Shown here piece by piece: positions 47,101 to 61,156 of a stretch of DNA of 64,000 bases. Under the pieces are notes generated by a model. It saw only the letters and a program-made list of their open reading frames with translations. It was not told where the DNA came from and searched no databases. The stretch spans positions 12,308,638 through 12,372,637 of the forward strand of contig NC_081331.1 in assembly GCF_022539665.2 (NCBI RefSeq). The letters run 5' to 3'. This DNA is from Daphnia carinata (taxonomy: Eukaryota > Arthropoda > Branchiopoda > Diplostraca > Daphniidae). The translations under genes and the position numbers were made by a program. Position 1 is the first letter of the stretch. Every line of letters begins with the position of its first letter.

Positions 47101-49216
47101 CAGACATCGGCTGCGGGGCGGTTTATTTTGGGCCGTGTTTGTAGATGTAACAAGCTGGCGTCGTTTTCAGTTAAAAGCAGGACAGTTGCAAAGAATGTGA
47201 GATTAAGCGAGCATCCTTTTTTTTTTTTAAATTTTTTTTATTCCCTTATTGTGGCTGTTGTTGTATTCTAGAGTTTAGGTAATCTCGACCATCAACGTAG
47301 GCACCGTCATTAGAGGGTCTTGACCATGGGCTAAGAATAACTAAAGAATCAATAAAACGTTATATGCATTATTTGAAAATTACCGAGCGCACCGATTACA
47401 CACACACACCCTTCAAAATGCGCTGCCAAATTGGTTAGAATAGCGTGAGTGTTTTAAAACGACGCCATCCGCCGTGTGACATCGATCCATTGCCATCTGT
47501 TTATCGACGCCGATCGTTGTCGCGTTAAGGCCTCTGTCATCCGCCTCAATGCTTTTCGAAAGGTTTCTCTTAAGGGGAAAACAAAAATGAAAACAAGCCA
47601 ATTTTTTTTTTGGAACAGCCTTTATCCTCTTCAAAACTCTTGACACCTATAACCTTTTTGAGTGAATCCTTTCTTTTTGATTTGAAATTCTTTTCAAGTG
47701 AATCTTTAAAAAAAAAATAGATGGGAACACTGCTTCCCTCTATTCCTTGACTACGAATTTGAATATTTTCGTTGGTGCGATTCAAAAGCAATCTCGTAAC
47801 ACCAAAAGTTCGATCGGGCGATTCATGATTTGAGTTAGGATGCCGTTAAAGAATCGGACCACCGTTGTATACGAGTAGTACAGATATCGATTGACAACGT
47901 ATTGCTACGATCTTGAACCTTTCATCCGGCAAGGTCCCTCGTCCTATTTCAATCGGATTTTGTATTGCCGTTAATCCCGCGCGTCTTGCTATCCGCTGAT
48001 TACAATGTAGTTAGCTCGATATCGAGTCACCTCGAATACGAGAAAAAGAAATACCGCTGGCTTACGAAGATGCCACGCCAAAAAAAACAACGCGACGCTA
48101 ATAGAAAATTGGAGGATAGTTGTCTTTTATTTCTTTTGCGAAAGCAGGATGTATTATGAAGGTTTGCCATCGCTTCCAAAAAAACGTATCAGTTAGACTT
48201 CTCTGACGGAAATCGAATAAGAAAACGGATGATTGCACGCGATCGCCTCGTGATTGGCTCTACTATTAAACCTCTCCGACGCCATCTAGATTTCTCTATG
48301 TTGGCTAAATGTGGCTTTTTTTTTTATCGAATGTCTTTTTATTGCGTTTGCCAAACAGGAATCAATGCTGGTCAATTTTTGATGACGTTTGATTGGTTTT
48401 TCTTGTATTCTTCAAAATGCGCTGCGTTATTTTTCAAGTGCTAGTTATTGGCATAATTTATTAGTTTTTGATTGTCCGCCTCGCGGAGCCTCGAGTGTGT
48501 TTTTTCACGACTGCATTTGATCGTCCCATGAGTTTCAATTGACTGCGACTCGTTGACGAACTTCTGCTAGGATTCACACGACCAATATCGATTGCCTTAC
48601 CCCAAAACGGAAATACTGCCGATCCGCCTTTCCACTCTGATGTCGTCACTCCAGAAGAAGAAAAGAGAGGAAAGAAAAAAAAAATAAATAAAAAGGAGGT
48701 TGGCACATAGATGACGGGTCACGCAGTCGTGGCAGGAAGTGCGTTGTTCTCTCTTGTGACAGTAGCAGATCTGTTCTCTTGACATCTTATTCTTTCCCCT
48801 CCGTTGCGATTGTATGCTCTTTTCACTCTTTTATCAATGATCAAAATGAAATGGATACTGAAAATGTAGGAATTGAATGAGGTGTCGACTGACTGGCCAG
48901 TGACCGCACCGATTCAGACCGACAACAGACATGTCGCTGACGCCTTAAACAAAACAACAGATTCATTGCTATTGAACTTTGACTTGCTCACGGTTGTACT
49001 GAATGTTAACGTGTCAATGAAATTGATTGTCCCACACCCGTGTTCCAAAGTTTGCATGGAGATAGCTCTCAGAGAGGTTACGTCATTCGGCACCTTGCCT
49101 GCATTTCGGACGAGCACCGAGCCATGGCCCAGGGCTTCTCGTTACCGGAGGATAGTTTGGACCCATTTGCATCGTTACGAGACTCGTTTGTTTCGGATCG
49201 AAATTCGCCCCTCCAT

Positions 49217-49256
49217 CCCCCCCCCCCCCCCCCCCCCTTTTTTTTTTTTTTTTTTT
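49217..49256. repeat. C21-T19 homopurine/homopyrimidine tract
   Basis: Twenty-one C followed directly by nineteen T, a perfect 40-base pyrimidine strand. Such tracts can form triplex or, on the opposite strand, G-rich structures. Confidence 0.9.
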
Positions 49257-52200
49257 GGCAAACAGATTTCACTGTATCCAGCTGGTAGCTCCGTTCATCC
49301 GTGACAGTTAATCCCGTCCTGGTGAAATGTAGTGCAAGTTTGCATCTCTCCATGCGTGCAGCGCCACCTTCTCGTTTTCGGTAGGATCGTCCATAATGAT
49401 TCAATCGTTTCAGCGAAACTCGAGTTGTTCGTCCGAATATTATGCGCAAACGGTGTACATTATTTCGCTACGTCACCCGGGCTGTTGGCTGAAATCTGTG
49501 CGCTTATGCTCTATCAAATTGACGGCTCATGATTTATAGATGGTCTGATCGCCATCAACGCGACTGTGAAGAATAAGGCGACTGGGTTCGTTATGAAACA
49601 TCTCGTTTTCTCTTTTTTTTCTCTCGCTCTCTCTCTCTTACGAACCAAACTAGATGCAGGATGGCAACGCATGTGGTTTTAACAGCCACAAGGCTTTTTG
49701 CTTTATCACCTGGCTCCAAAACGGAGAGACAAAACCGCAGCTCGACAGGGGCCTTATAGCATGAAGAGACCATAACCGCAGAGTGTAACGTATTATGTTC
49801 CACCATATAGAAAATGGATGGATTTTGACGGCGGTGGTAGCGCGGTGGTAGTTGGCGCGTCAAACGAAACAGATGCACACATCCTGTCGACACTTTGCTA
49901 CGCTGTGTTATGTGCCACTTCAAACTTGTGCAGGGAGAAATAAAAAATAAAGGAAAACAAATCGAAAATGGTGAGAAATTGGTAGACAAGCGTTGATGCA
50001 TCGGGCGCAGTATCTGGATGTATATATATATATTTTAAAGAGACGCCAATAGCGTGAAATTCTCCGTCGGTGTAAAGGGAGCAAGGCCCGCTAGTCTCTG
50101 TTGAGATGGAGTGAGATGAATGACGATGACTTTGGGATTCGTGTGGCTTTTGCTTTCTGCATTGTCTTTTAATTCCCTCTCTTTTATTTTTTTTAATGAA
50201 TTCTTTTCTTTTTGTTCTTTTTTTTTTATTTGATGCACACGGTTTTACGTGCCCCGTATTTTTTTTTTTCTATCGTGAACCGCTTTTATTGGAAAAGAGA
50301 GAGAAAATAAAATCATCTGCTAGCAATGTGATTGAGACGCCAACGAACTCAAGAAGACCTTGCTGGGTTGCCCACCCTCGCCTCTTTTTCTAGCGAGTAA
50401 TGTTGCGGTTTCTTTTTATATCCCTTTTTTTTTTCTTCTCCAATTTTTTGAAGTTGCATCTTCCGTCATATTGGATGATGGATTCCTATCCGTCACGGGT
50501 ATTGCGTAGGATATTATTTTTATTTATTTTATTTTTTTTTTTTTTTTTTTTTACTTGCTTGTATTTCTTATTACCGCACTTCATTATTGTCTGTTCGTAG
50601 TTCGCCGGTACCGCGTGAATATATTGAATCATCAACTTGTCGCCACAACGTTCGCCGTGAGAGAGGTATCATTGTGTGGGGCGTGGGCGTTGCCAGTAAT
50701 ATCGAAGGTTTTTTTTTCTTTTTTAACGAACCGCATCTTGATGTATCGTTTGCGAGGTTGACATGTTGGTCTTTAGTTGCGTCGTAGAAAGAAAAAAAAA
50801 CAAAAGTACTTTTTTTTTGCGGTAATATTGATTTGTTTTCAGGGGTAGAGAAACGTAACCGCTGGAACGCAAGCCGTCCGTTGGGCACAGAAATCTATAC
50901 GTGTAGGTAACTGGGTTTCGACTGACACACACAAAAAAAAAAGAAGAATGCCGAGAACAAGTTGTTCGATTGGAACCGGTTGAAAGCGGGTGGTATCGAG
51001 TCGCATTAATAATTTTGACATCATTTTGCGAAGAGATACTGATCTCCAGAACTACATGAATCGATCCTTATCGATGTCGACAGTATGTTTCTGAAGAAAT
51101 AAAAAAGCTCATGTTAGAAAGTACTTTGATTTGTTTTCACAACAAGCGCGTGAAAATCGTGTCATACTTCTGTTCGGCGGCGACAGCTTTGACACTTCAA
51201 AAGAAGAAAGAATTATCGATCTTCAAAAATTTTGCGAGCTTTTGCGTCGTCGGAGTCTATGGGTGGGCTTCCATCTTTCCATTGATCGGTCCGTATATAA
51301 TCGAAGAAGGACGTTATCTTGCGATATTGGACAGTGTTCGATGCCTAAAACAAGTCCAGATTTTTTTTTTTTTAATGCATAAAACGAGACTTGTTTATGT
51401 TGTTTTATCGGGTTGTCTTTTAACGGCTCGTAAAAAAACTGATCTATACACATCCGAGACGTAACGAAAGCGCGCATTCTGGTGCGCGTCAATAATTATC
51501 TTTGGCTATTAATATCAACGGCGCAGTTGTTGATGGCGCGGTGCTGATTATAATCCCCAGCGTCTAGTCGGACCGCAAAAGATCGATCGGACGTTTCCGG
51601 TTTATGAAGGCATCGCTACGTCTTCTCGTGGGGAAGAAGAGGCATGGTGGCCTTTCCTGCCATTATTTTTTAATCGTTTGATGTATGGCTTCAATTGCGT
51701 AGAAGCTATAGACCGTCCTATTAATATACCGAAATTACGAGCGCGTACGACCTTTACCTGTTTGGCCTACGGTAAAAAGACTACAGGTAATTCCGTAAAC
51801 CTACAAACTATTGATATTTATGACCAACCATCGCGAAAAGTGAGCTTACCTTTTTAAAATCGTCGTAAGTTCTTTAAATTCTGGTTGTTGTTCCTATGGG
51901 AAATTTGACGACTTGGATCACTTGCCTCACCTATTCGATAAATCTCTTTGAGTTTCCCTTTCAGAAAGAGGTGTCGAGCCAATCTCAGCACTTTTGCGTT
52001 ACACGTTCAGGAACCAAAGAAGGAGAGATGAAATCAATAACATTGAAATTGAACATTTCGATTGCTTTTCTACTCACTTCTGAATTGTTGCTTTGACTAG
52101 ACAATATCTTTTTTATGACACAGCGCTGACCAATCCGTCTTGCCATAGAGTCGATCTACGCACCTTATCCCCCCACTCATCCATCGCCTTTTGTCGCATC

Positions 52201-52517
52201 GAGTGTCGACTCTTGACGAATCAAACGGTCAGCGATGGATGAACGGTAGGGACGTGCCCATATCGCATGATCGATTTCCCCTTTTTTCTATGGATGTATC
52301 CATCTTTTGTTTCAGTCTTCTCTTGCTCAAATATATCAAAAGGATTTCATAGTACTCGATCCCTGTTTCGAACTTCAAACTCAGTTGTACGCTTGTCACT
52401 AGTTCGATCATCAGTGTCAGTTCTCGAAACACATCGAGCAGGTCCTTGAAAGGCTCAAAATTCGACAAAAGCTGCCGTCCACAGTTGAGGGTTAAATGGA
52501 CGTTTCCCTCAAAGTGA

Positions 52518-52556
52518 ATGGACTTTGCTAAAAAAAAAAAAAAAAAAAAAGTCCAT
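52518..52556. repeat. Poly(A)21 between short inverted repeats
   Basis: ATGGAC at 52518-52523 and GTCCAT at 52551-52556 flank a run of 21 A. A 6-bp inverted repeat can arise by chance, so it is listed as a simple repeat. Confidence 0.7.
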
Positions 52557-54102
52557 CATTGATTTTCTAAGGACATCTAGAACTTTCATTTTATGCATTG
52601 CTTTGTTATCTCTATTCAACCGGTTCTCAAGTGCTTTACAAACGGATAAGTTTGGCCTGCCGTCATAACATTCTTGCATTTTTAACTTGAACGTTCTACG
52701 TTTGTTTGTCCAGTAGCTTGTGGGATTGAAATCTGGCTGGTCAACCTGTATGGCGATTCAATGGGCATTCTCTGAAGTAGTGCCACTGGGCAGTGAGTTG
52801 CGCTACAACAATAGCTGTATGTAAATAAACATCAGACGTACACAAACACAGGGCGAGAATGACGACATGTGTCCACACAGTACGATCTTCATCATGTAAC
52901 AAGCACATGTGCAATAAGGACGCAATTAGAACATCACTTTGGGCGCGCTAAAGCGAAAGGTTAGGCACTAAGTCTAGCAGAATTAGTAATCTAGACAAAT
53001 AAGAGTATAATGTAATAACTTGTGCGCACGTTTCAAAAATTTTCAAAATGCGAAACCAGTCCAGCGTATATTTCTTTTCTTTTTTTTTTTTCTTTTTGTT
53101 ATTATGAAGGGGTGCGCGGCTGGGCGGGTCACGAATGTAAGAGGAAGTAACTATACAATTAGTGCCCTGTTTTATTTTATGTTTTATTTTTGCTTTGATT
53201 TATGAAGAGTGCGTGCTTACTTGCTATGCAAATGGAGAGAACTGCCGAGACGTGAAGATAGAGCTAGACGCGGGAGGGGTTGCTTAACCGACATGGGAAT
53301 GTAGGGGAGGATGTTTTTGTTACGATGATATTTCAACCCTTCGTTGCTAAAGCGATAAGGAAATAAAAGAGTTTGCATTTTTAATTCAAATTGTCGCTAA
53401 GGATTGAATTAACGATGGGAAAGCTATGGAGCTCGATGGACAGGTTTCAAATAAATCTACGTCATAGCACCCGAGAGGAGGAGGAGGAGGATCGGGAACT
53501 GAAGCGTTGCTCGAATAAAATGATCAATGGGCATACTTTGATAAATTCTTTTTCCCCTTTTCACTAGAGACCTTTTATATTCGCATCTACTTTTGTCTAT
53601 TATTTATGTCGTGCGTTAGTTTTTAAATGTCTTAAGACTCAACAGCCTCCACCCCCCACTACTCCGAAATGAGCGTATGTTACGCAGCACTCGCTGATTT
53701 GTGTTTCATCGTTCCTTTTCTTTTTGTTCGCCTACGAAATAATAGGTGTCGCCTAGAATTCGTTTAATAACTCACCAGGCTCATTTTGGTTCTTCTTTTC
53801 TACTTTCTTTTTTTTTACCCGCTGTAAAAGCGTTTGTCTTTTTCGTATTTCGGAAACAAACACAGCCAGCCCGAATAAAGTTTTTGTTATTGGAGTCCAA
53901 TGAGTCAGTTACTATTGATAGTTTGCTGTCGTCTTGCGTTGGCTGCTTCGTTTTTTTTTTTTGTGTGTGTTTAAGTATAACGAATGGCAATTACAGAAAT
54001 AGGCCTCGTCTCTCGTCGTGTTTTATTGTTTGACCCGAAGGCTTTCGTTCACGCCCCATGCGTCTCCACTCGCCGGGAACGAGAAGACAACCGCACGTTC
54101 GT

Positions 54103-54119
54103 GGGGGGGGGGGGGGGGG
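54103..54119. repeat. Poly(G) homopolymer, 17 bases
   Basis: Uninterrupted G run on the plus strand within the intron-like region. Confidence 0.9.
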
Positions 54120-57100
54120 TTTCTTCGTTCACCCATGCGTGACAGTGGCCAAAGAGAACAAGCGGCTCGGTTATATAATACGGACGGGGTCAAAGTGCGT
54201 AGATGTTGGCCGTTAAGTTGTGTTGGTCTGCTTTCTTATGGAATCTCATGTAAGATGCAAGACGCTAACTGGCAAACCTCTTTGGCTGCTAACTGGCGAT
54301 GAGGAACATTTTTTTTGTTGGTGGGCATGCCGGACGAAAGAACGGGCGAGCCCTACGAATAGAGATTTATGGCCAGCAGCCGCTTGAATAACGGCCTTTA
54401 TGTTCTTAGGATAGTCTATAGGCTTTTTGCATTTGGGTAATCACCCTTTTGAAAATGGACGGATCCTTCTCTTTCTTTTTCCGTTTGCTTCGTGTGTGTG
54501 TGAAGGAGCAGCGAAAAACTACGCATATCAGCCGTCCATTTCTAGTTCTGTATGGGGTTGCTATTCTGCGCTGACGGCGAAAAGATTTGACAAAACAAAA
54601 CGCGAATAAAACGAGGTGGAGGCAACGAATGTTTTCAATGGTGCCATCCATATTAATGGCGTTGGCTCTCTCTTTCCCTATAATTACGTTCTATGTACGC
54701 ATATACGTAAATCTACATTTCTTTTCTTTTTTTTTTCCTCCCATTGTTTTCGAATCCGCTTCGCCATTTATTTCTTCTGCATTTTCTTGGCCATTAGTTT
54801 TTATTTTTAGGAGGAAAAATGTTCAGTTAGTTCGCCATACTCTTTATCTTGTTATTGAAGCTTTTTGTTTTTGTTTGATTTTGTGTGACGAAAACACGTC
54901 ATCTTTTGTTCTTGCAACCAGTTTTCGTCACCGAATTCTTTTCTGTCTATATTTGGAATAGCATTCGAAAGGGGTTTCGCATCATTTATGTTTGGTGTGG
55001 TCCCAATATATTTATGACGGATGACGAAAAAAAAAAAAAAAGAGAATGCGCGCATTCCCAATTTGGGATGACGCACTGCATAAATTCCAGTTGAGCGACC
55101 AACATGTCATTTTTCCTGTTTGTTCATCCCTTGAGGTGCATCAGCAAGACTATTTTCTTTTTCTGTTTCCATAACGCTTAACATCTCCAAAATGTTGTCT
55201 GTCGAATATTCCCATACGAAGATGGATTGCCTATTTGCATCGAACGCAAATGGAGAAAGAGTCGGAACCCAATAAAAAAAAAAGGGGAGCTTATTCATTA
55301 ATCATGACAGATATTTTGCAAACAATAAAAAAAAAGTAAAGTGTGCGAAAAGGCTGGAATTCAAATCACATCTTTCCAAAGATTGGGGATGAATCAATAA
55401 TTTTCGATGGGTATCAAAATTGGAAAAGGCAGCGCTGGATATATGGGACGATACAATATATCAGCTTTTTTTCATTCAGACGTCGCCAATGCAATAGGCT
55501 TAAGCCTACAAAACATAGGCTAAATTAGCCCATAGAAAGGAAAGACGAAAAATCGTGATTGAACGCGTTGCCATCGTTTTCCTTATTATAGCTGTCTACT
55601 ATTGTGCGACTGGCGTGGGAAGAACGCGCTAGAAGCTACGACTTTTTCTCATTAACAACTCGCCTCTTTCGAAACGTTTTATTTTTCTTCCCCCCTATTT
55701 TTTTTTTCTCTTTTCACTTTGTTAATAGAAATGACGGCTGCCATGTCATCGCGTTAATTTTGCCATTTATTAAAACAAAAGCTTTGCGCAGCTGAAGAAA
55801 TGAAAGAGTACTGGCAATAATTCGTGAGCAAGGATTATCATCAGTCGTTGACACGATAAGAACAAATGATGAGGTCTGCCAGATATCTGAGATGGAGGTC
55901 GTGCGAAAGAGTAGCACCAAGTTTGTCGCAGCACGCAAGTCGTCTTTCGGGAGTTCTCCATTTAGGCGTGAGTTTTTCTTTGTGGGTCAATACAAAGTAA
56001 AAAACAAAAACAAAACAAGAACCTCGGTTGACCAATGTAAACGATACCTTGTCAATGACGTGACGAATGGCTCGCAATGCCAACAGCACACGAGTAGAAT
56101 ATGTATAGAAGACCAGGCATGTTGCGAAATACCTCCCTTTTTAAGTAGTACGAACCGAGTTCTGTTTTAACTGTTTTGATTCGGTTCGGTTTGAGTTCTG
56201 CACCTCTTGGCCGCCGAAAATTTCTACGTCGACTCTTGAATTGGCTATATGACTGCATTTTTTTCCCTACTCGCTTATAACTTGTAATGACGTACACTTT
56301 GATTAGCCTTTCGCTCTAGAATCTAGACCCCAAACTTCTTGTCATCAGAGATTCTTTCCCTCTTTTTTTTCCCTCTCTATTTTCACATGACTTGATGGTA
56401 CGCACGAATTCCTTTTTTTTCTTTTTCCTCAGTCCTCTCGTCTTATCTCTTTGCGCGGCGGTAGTGTTAAGATTCCCGTCCAGTCCCCATGGATTCAATA
56501 TAGGCACCGTGCCAACCAGTCCGTCACGTGTCACGGATTCCCGCGAATAAACGAAAAGCCAAAAAAAGAGAGAGAGAGAGAGAAAAAAAAAGCGAACTAA
56601 AATGGAATGAAAAGAATGGATGGATATATAAAAGGAAAAAAAAAAAAAAAGGGAAGATGAATGTCTTTGTTGTTGTTGACGATTCTTATTTTGCGTTCCT
56701 CCGTCTATTTTGACTATACGACTGTACACCGGTAGTGTCTATTATACACGTATGGGGAGGGCAAAGAAAGGCTATGATGAAGTAGTAGAAAAAAAAAAAA
56801 GAAGAAGAGGGAACTTTTGAATATGTTAACATACACTAGCGGTGACGCACAGGGTATGAAAGAGTTGTATCCTGGTATTCTAAGTTGTACGTGTGCATTA
56901 GTGAAATTCGACCTGCTTTCCAACGGAATGAAACTGGAGCCCTTGACCATCAGCGTAAAAGTTGTTGTATATGGCCCTGACAACCAATTTTTTTTTTGTT
57001 TGCTCATGCAAAGAGGGCAGTTTGGCTGTACACCGTAGATTGACGAACAACAAGAAGACGTGATTATAATCAGCCAATGATGCTCGGTTACGCACATCTT

Positions 57101-59672
57101 CTTTTTCAAAGAACGTAGTAGGCCTAAAGAAAAATGATCGTTGTAAGACGAGTAGATCTAGATGAAGTTATATCGTTTCGAGCTACGTTTTTATTTTCGT
57201 GAGAAACTATTCATACTGGGAGATTGAATGCAAGATATTTTTATCATAAACCTCGTGATACGTAGGTCTAGAAGGAGTCCTATTGGATGGCCTTCGCGCT
57301 AAATGTTTTTCGCGTCTGCGTCGTAGTTTTGTTTCACGTTACCAGCGCATTTCGATCGTAGGTGAAACATCGTTCCTTTATTTTCCATGTGTGTAAATTT
57401 TCGATGAACATGTGACACCACGTGTGTTCTTATAACCAGGCGCACTTTTCCATCAAGCAGACATTTATTACGTCATCCAAACAGATACTGTACGAGTAGC
57501 ATACGAAAGCAAGCAATAAGAAATTCGGCAGTTTTGCAACTATCAGCCCCTCCAGAGAACGCGGAACAGCCGGCACAGTAAAGTAGCAACGGTGGCTCTG
57601 AATACGGATGTCGCCCTAATGTTTCTTGCTGTTTGTTTGGTCGCAACATACAGGCGGTGGCGGCAACATTTGGCCGACGTCCAAATCTTTTTCTCTCGAC
57701 AACACAACAAAGGGAAATGACAGCGTCATGCTCCATTCTAGCCATAGCTTCTGGCGCCGTACAAATAAGCACAAAAAAAATAAAAGTGGCCGATTTTTAC
57801 GCAGGACCCTCTATGCAGAACATCGTGGCAAGATGAACGAATCGCCTGTCACACGCCATCGCTAGAGTCCGGTTAAGCTAACTGGCACCGGAGGTAGCAT
57901 AAAAATAATAACAATAAAACAAAAAAATTGGTATTCGAAAGACGTTACCATCAAGAGACTCTTAAATGTATCACGAATGATTCCACCAGTAGAAAAACAA
58001 AACAAAAACAAACGGAGACGTACGATAAAAAGAAAGGGAAGAATCAATCGCTTTGCCTTTATCAAGATTCACTTAATCGAGATGCTAATCTTGTGTTCAT
58101 CTTAATTTTGGGCGTGTTTTTCTTTTAATAGCTACATCCGCGCAGGTGTTACAAGCATTTAAGGCAATATGCAAAGCGTTGGCGGACCCATCTACTTTTT
58201 TTCTTTTTTTTAACTTTGAATGCATAATATCCCGCAAAATAACATGTTTAGCATTACAATGTCTCTAGAACTGCAATAGCAGCGTTCGATTGATTTCACT
58301 CATTTCGAGTTTGACGAGTAAAAATCTAGAATAACTTCAAATGGCGTAGAGTTCTTTTCGTTTTTTTCCGCTTTCATGTTTTCTTTCAGAGTTTTGCATT
58401 TACATACGTACTGTATAATGTCGTTCAACTATTTCTGGGTGGCGGCTGTATATTCTTTCCAAGTTTTGGTGCGCTCGAATTTGCATAGTTCTGATATTCT
58501 GTCATCTCGGAATTCAAGCAGCAGAAATAACAAACGCGCAAACACAAAAGAAAGTACACGTCAATTGCAACTATGGTTACCATATTGGCCTCGTTCTCGA
58601 TGACATATAAAACATCATTGATCGTTATTTCAAGTTACATCTAATCGAAAATAAAAACATCGCCGAGTGATGATTTGTAGCCACAAAAAGAAAACTTCTA
58701 TCGGTTTGACTTTGACTTCTTTTTTTTTTTTTATATATAAGGGCCAGCTGAAACTACTAGCCAAAATTGGACACTAGTCTGTTTGTTTGTTCATGTTTTC
58801 CGACCAGCAGCTATGAATATTATGGATTTTGTGGATCTTCATTTAACGTTTGGCAACATAAAATTTGTTGAATGAGGCAAAGATGCTGTCGACAGTTGGG
58901 AGTCCAATAAACTACATATATTTCTAAATATATACCACTCTCTGACTAACAAGTCTTCATGAAAAATAGCGAGAAAAAAAAAAGGCGGCGACGTTCCAAC
59001 TATTTTCCTTTCCGTCCTTCCACTACATCGTCTCGGTTCTTCGTCAACCTACGCATTCGGGGACGCAAAAAAACCGAGATTTGGTGCAGTAACCGTAGTA
59101 TCCGTCGCCACGATCTTAGAAAGCCTTGCCTTTGCTTGCTAGATGCCAATTATAGACATTTGGCGTAGGTATATCGATGCTGGAATTTCGGTCTGCTTCA
59201 GTGTCTCGGGTCCGTCTCTCCTTTTACTTATCAAGAGCGCAATCTTTGCGTAGTTGCTGCAAAGGGTGGGCTGATATCATTAAAAAACGTCGAATCGATC
59301 TGTGAATGATTCGCTGTGTGCACGAAAGTCAGAGGTTGTCGCCGGTCCTTTGCAACGAGCAAAGAGCAGCGGCAACTATCGACATCGGTAGAGGCATTCT
59401 TTTTGTTTGTTTTGTTTTTTGTTTTTTTTTTTCGAGGGGGATTGAATAGCTGGAGACGACGAGGCTTCAATACAGAAAGTAGAGGAGCGCAAGGCACCCA
59501 GATTCAACAACATGTTTTCGCTTTTATGGAGAGGACCGTAAAGTTACTGTCGTATAAGAGCAGCTATCTTTGGGATACGATCGTGGATATTTTTTGCCGT
59601 TTCGCAAGGCTTGTCGCAAAATGCTTAATCATTTGCATACGTTTGTCAGGTCAACAGAAGGACATATAACAG

Positions 59673-59674
<2 letters not shown>

Positions 59675-59706
<32 letters not shown>
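59675..59706. repeat. Poly(A) homopolymer, 32 bases
   Basis: Uninterrupted A run. No retrogene body or target-site duplication was recognised upstream. Confidence 0.9.
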
Positions 59707-59708
<2 letters not shown>

Positions 59709-60178
59709 TTCGCTTTTATTTCGATTCCCACTCAACTTTTGTTATTCTGCAACCTTAATCTCGATTTTTCGAGTAGCCAAAAAAATACCTTCAATAAAAT
59801 CAAATAACTGGTCACAGTCCTTGTACCGACTGTTTTGCATGCCCTTGTGTGGCATTTTCCAAACAATCGTTTGCTATTGAAATTGTTCTCGGGATTGTCC
59901 AGTCCAGCTATTTATCCAGACTGGGTATGCATGAATTTGTACGATGAGGAAAGCCATTAGTCAAATTGTCATCGGCAATCGGTGAAGAGGAAACTTTGTC
60001 TCATTTTTTGACAGCTGACATGAAAAAGAAAGGTCTCCCTATTGTCCAATATAACATGACCCTTCGATTGTCCAGCCTTGACATTTACAGTACTTCCTGT
60101 TCTTTTATTGCACTTGTTTTTCTTGCGTGTCGTGCCTATCACCTTGCCACTAGTGTTGACCTTGCAAGCCGATATTTC

Positions 60179-60202
60179 TTTTTTTTTTTTTTTTTTTTTT
60201 TT
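60179..60202. repeat. Poly(T) homopolymer, 24 bases
   Basis: Uninterrupted T run in the intron-like region, 0.7 kb before the CUB/EGF exons. Confidence 0.9.
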
Positions 60203-61156
60203 GATTCACGTATAATCAAATTATCGATTTGACCCAGGAAGAGAAAGATACCTCTGATGTACGGTTAGTAAAAAAGATGTTGCAATTGATCGGGTTCGTT
60301 CCATCCGATGGAATTTGAAACGGGGCTCATGTAATTGGTTCTATATTTTTCCTTTGCTACTTTCATGGTCGACCTCGTTTCACATGATAAATGGGTCGAA
60401 GAGAATGCGGTCCAACGAAGATATGTTCTTGTAGGGCACACGAAGAAAGGCAGAAAGATAGAGCCATTCCTTCACATTATAGTCGACAAGTTAACAACTC
60501 GCAAGGAAGTCGCAGTCCGGGTAGCTGCGTTTGGACTTTCTGTGTCTCGGATGACAGTTGAACGGATCGATAGCCTAGCATAGCGTGTTTTGCGCGGCCA
60601 TAAGTTCAAACATCCAACAGTCTTACGGAGCGGGGGTGAAATCCGAACTTTGAAAACTCTTCTTCTTTTTAAGAATAAAAGGTTGTCAGGAAAGTTCGCG
60701 TTTCCAGTTCGTATTTATCGTGAGATTTAGAACGACGTAGTTGGTTGACTGTTCCAGTCTTGCACACGATCCCATTCGTAGAATCGATGCGCTTCAAAAT
60801 TTCTTATGTTTTAAAGTCAGTTGTCCACATAATCGATTTGTTAATAGTTAACTAATGTTGTCTTCATTTGTTTCGTTGGAAATGATAGGTAAACAAGCGA
60901 CTGGAGGACAGAGTCGAAATAGCTGACGATGTGAAATTTAAACCACCGTGGAATGGATAAAGAACCGCCCGATCAGCTGATGAAAAATTGTGTTTGGAAT
61001 CATCTGGTGACTGGATTATAGCTGACTGGACTGCCACCGCAGTGGATTCACAAGAGTCGGATGCTGAAACGCCGTACTTTCTCGCTGGCAAGGATCGGCG
61101 TATGGCCGTCCAAGCATCATGAATCAAGTTCCACTCGTTTGTCGATTGGTGCTGCC

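Larger units (their letters stand above)
43054..60888. other. T-rich intron-like region without recognisable genes
   Basis: Nearly 18 kb with abundant plus-strand T runs and no coding sequence I can support on either strand. Several frames are long only because they cross homopolymers. A weak exon candidate is at 50843-50906. The asymmetry of T over A runs on the plus strand suggests one long plus-strand intron leading to the CUB/EGF gene, but this is inference. Confidence 0.5.

Noticed and set aside
59675-59706. Poly(A) tract considered as the tail of a retrotransposed element
   Set aside because: No element body, poly(A) signal or target-site duplication could be seen upstream.
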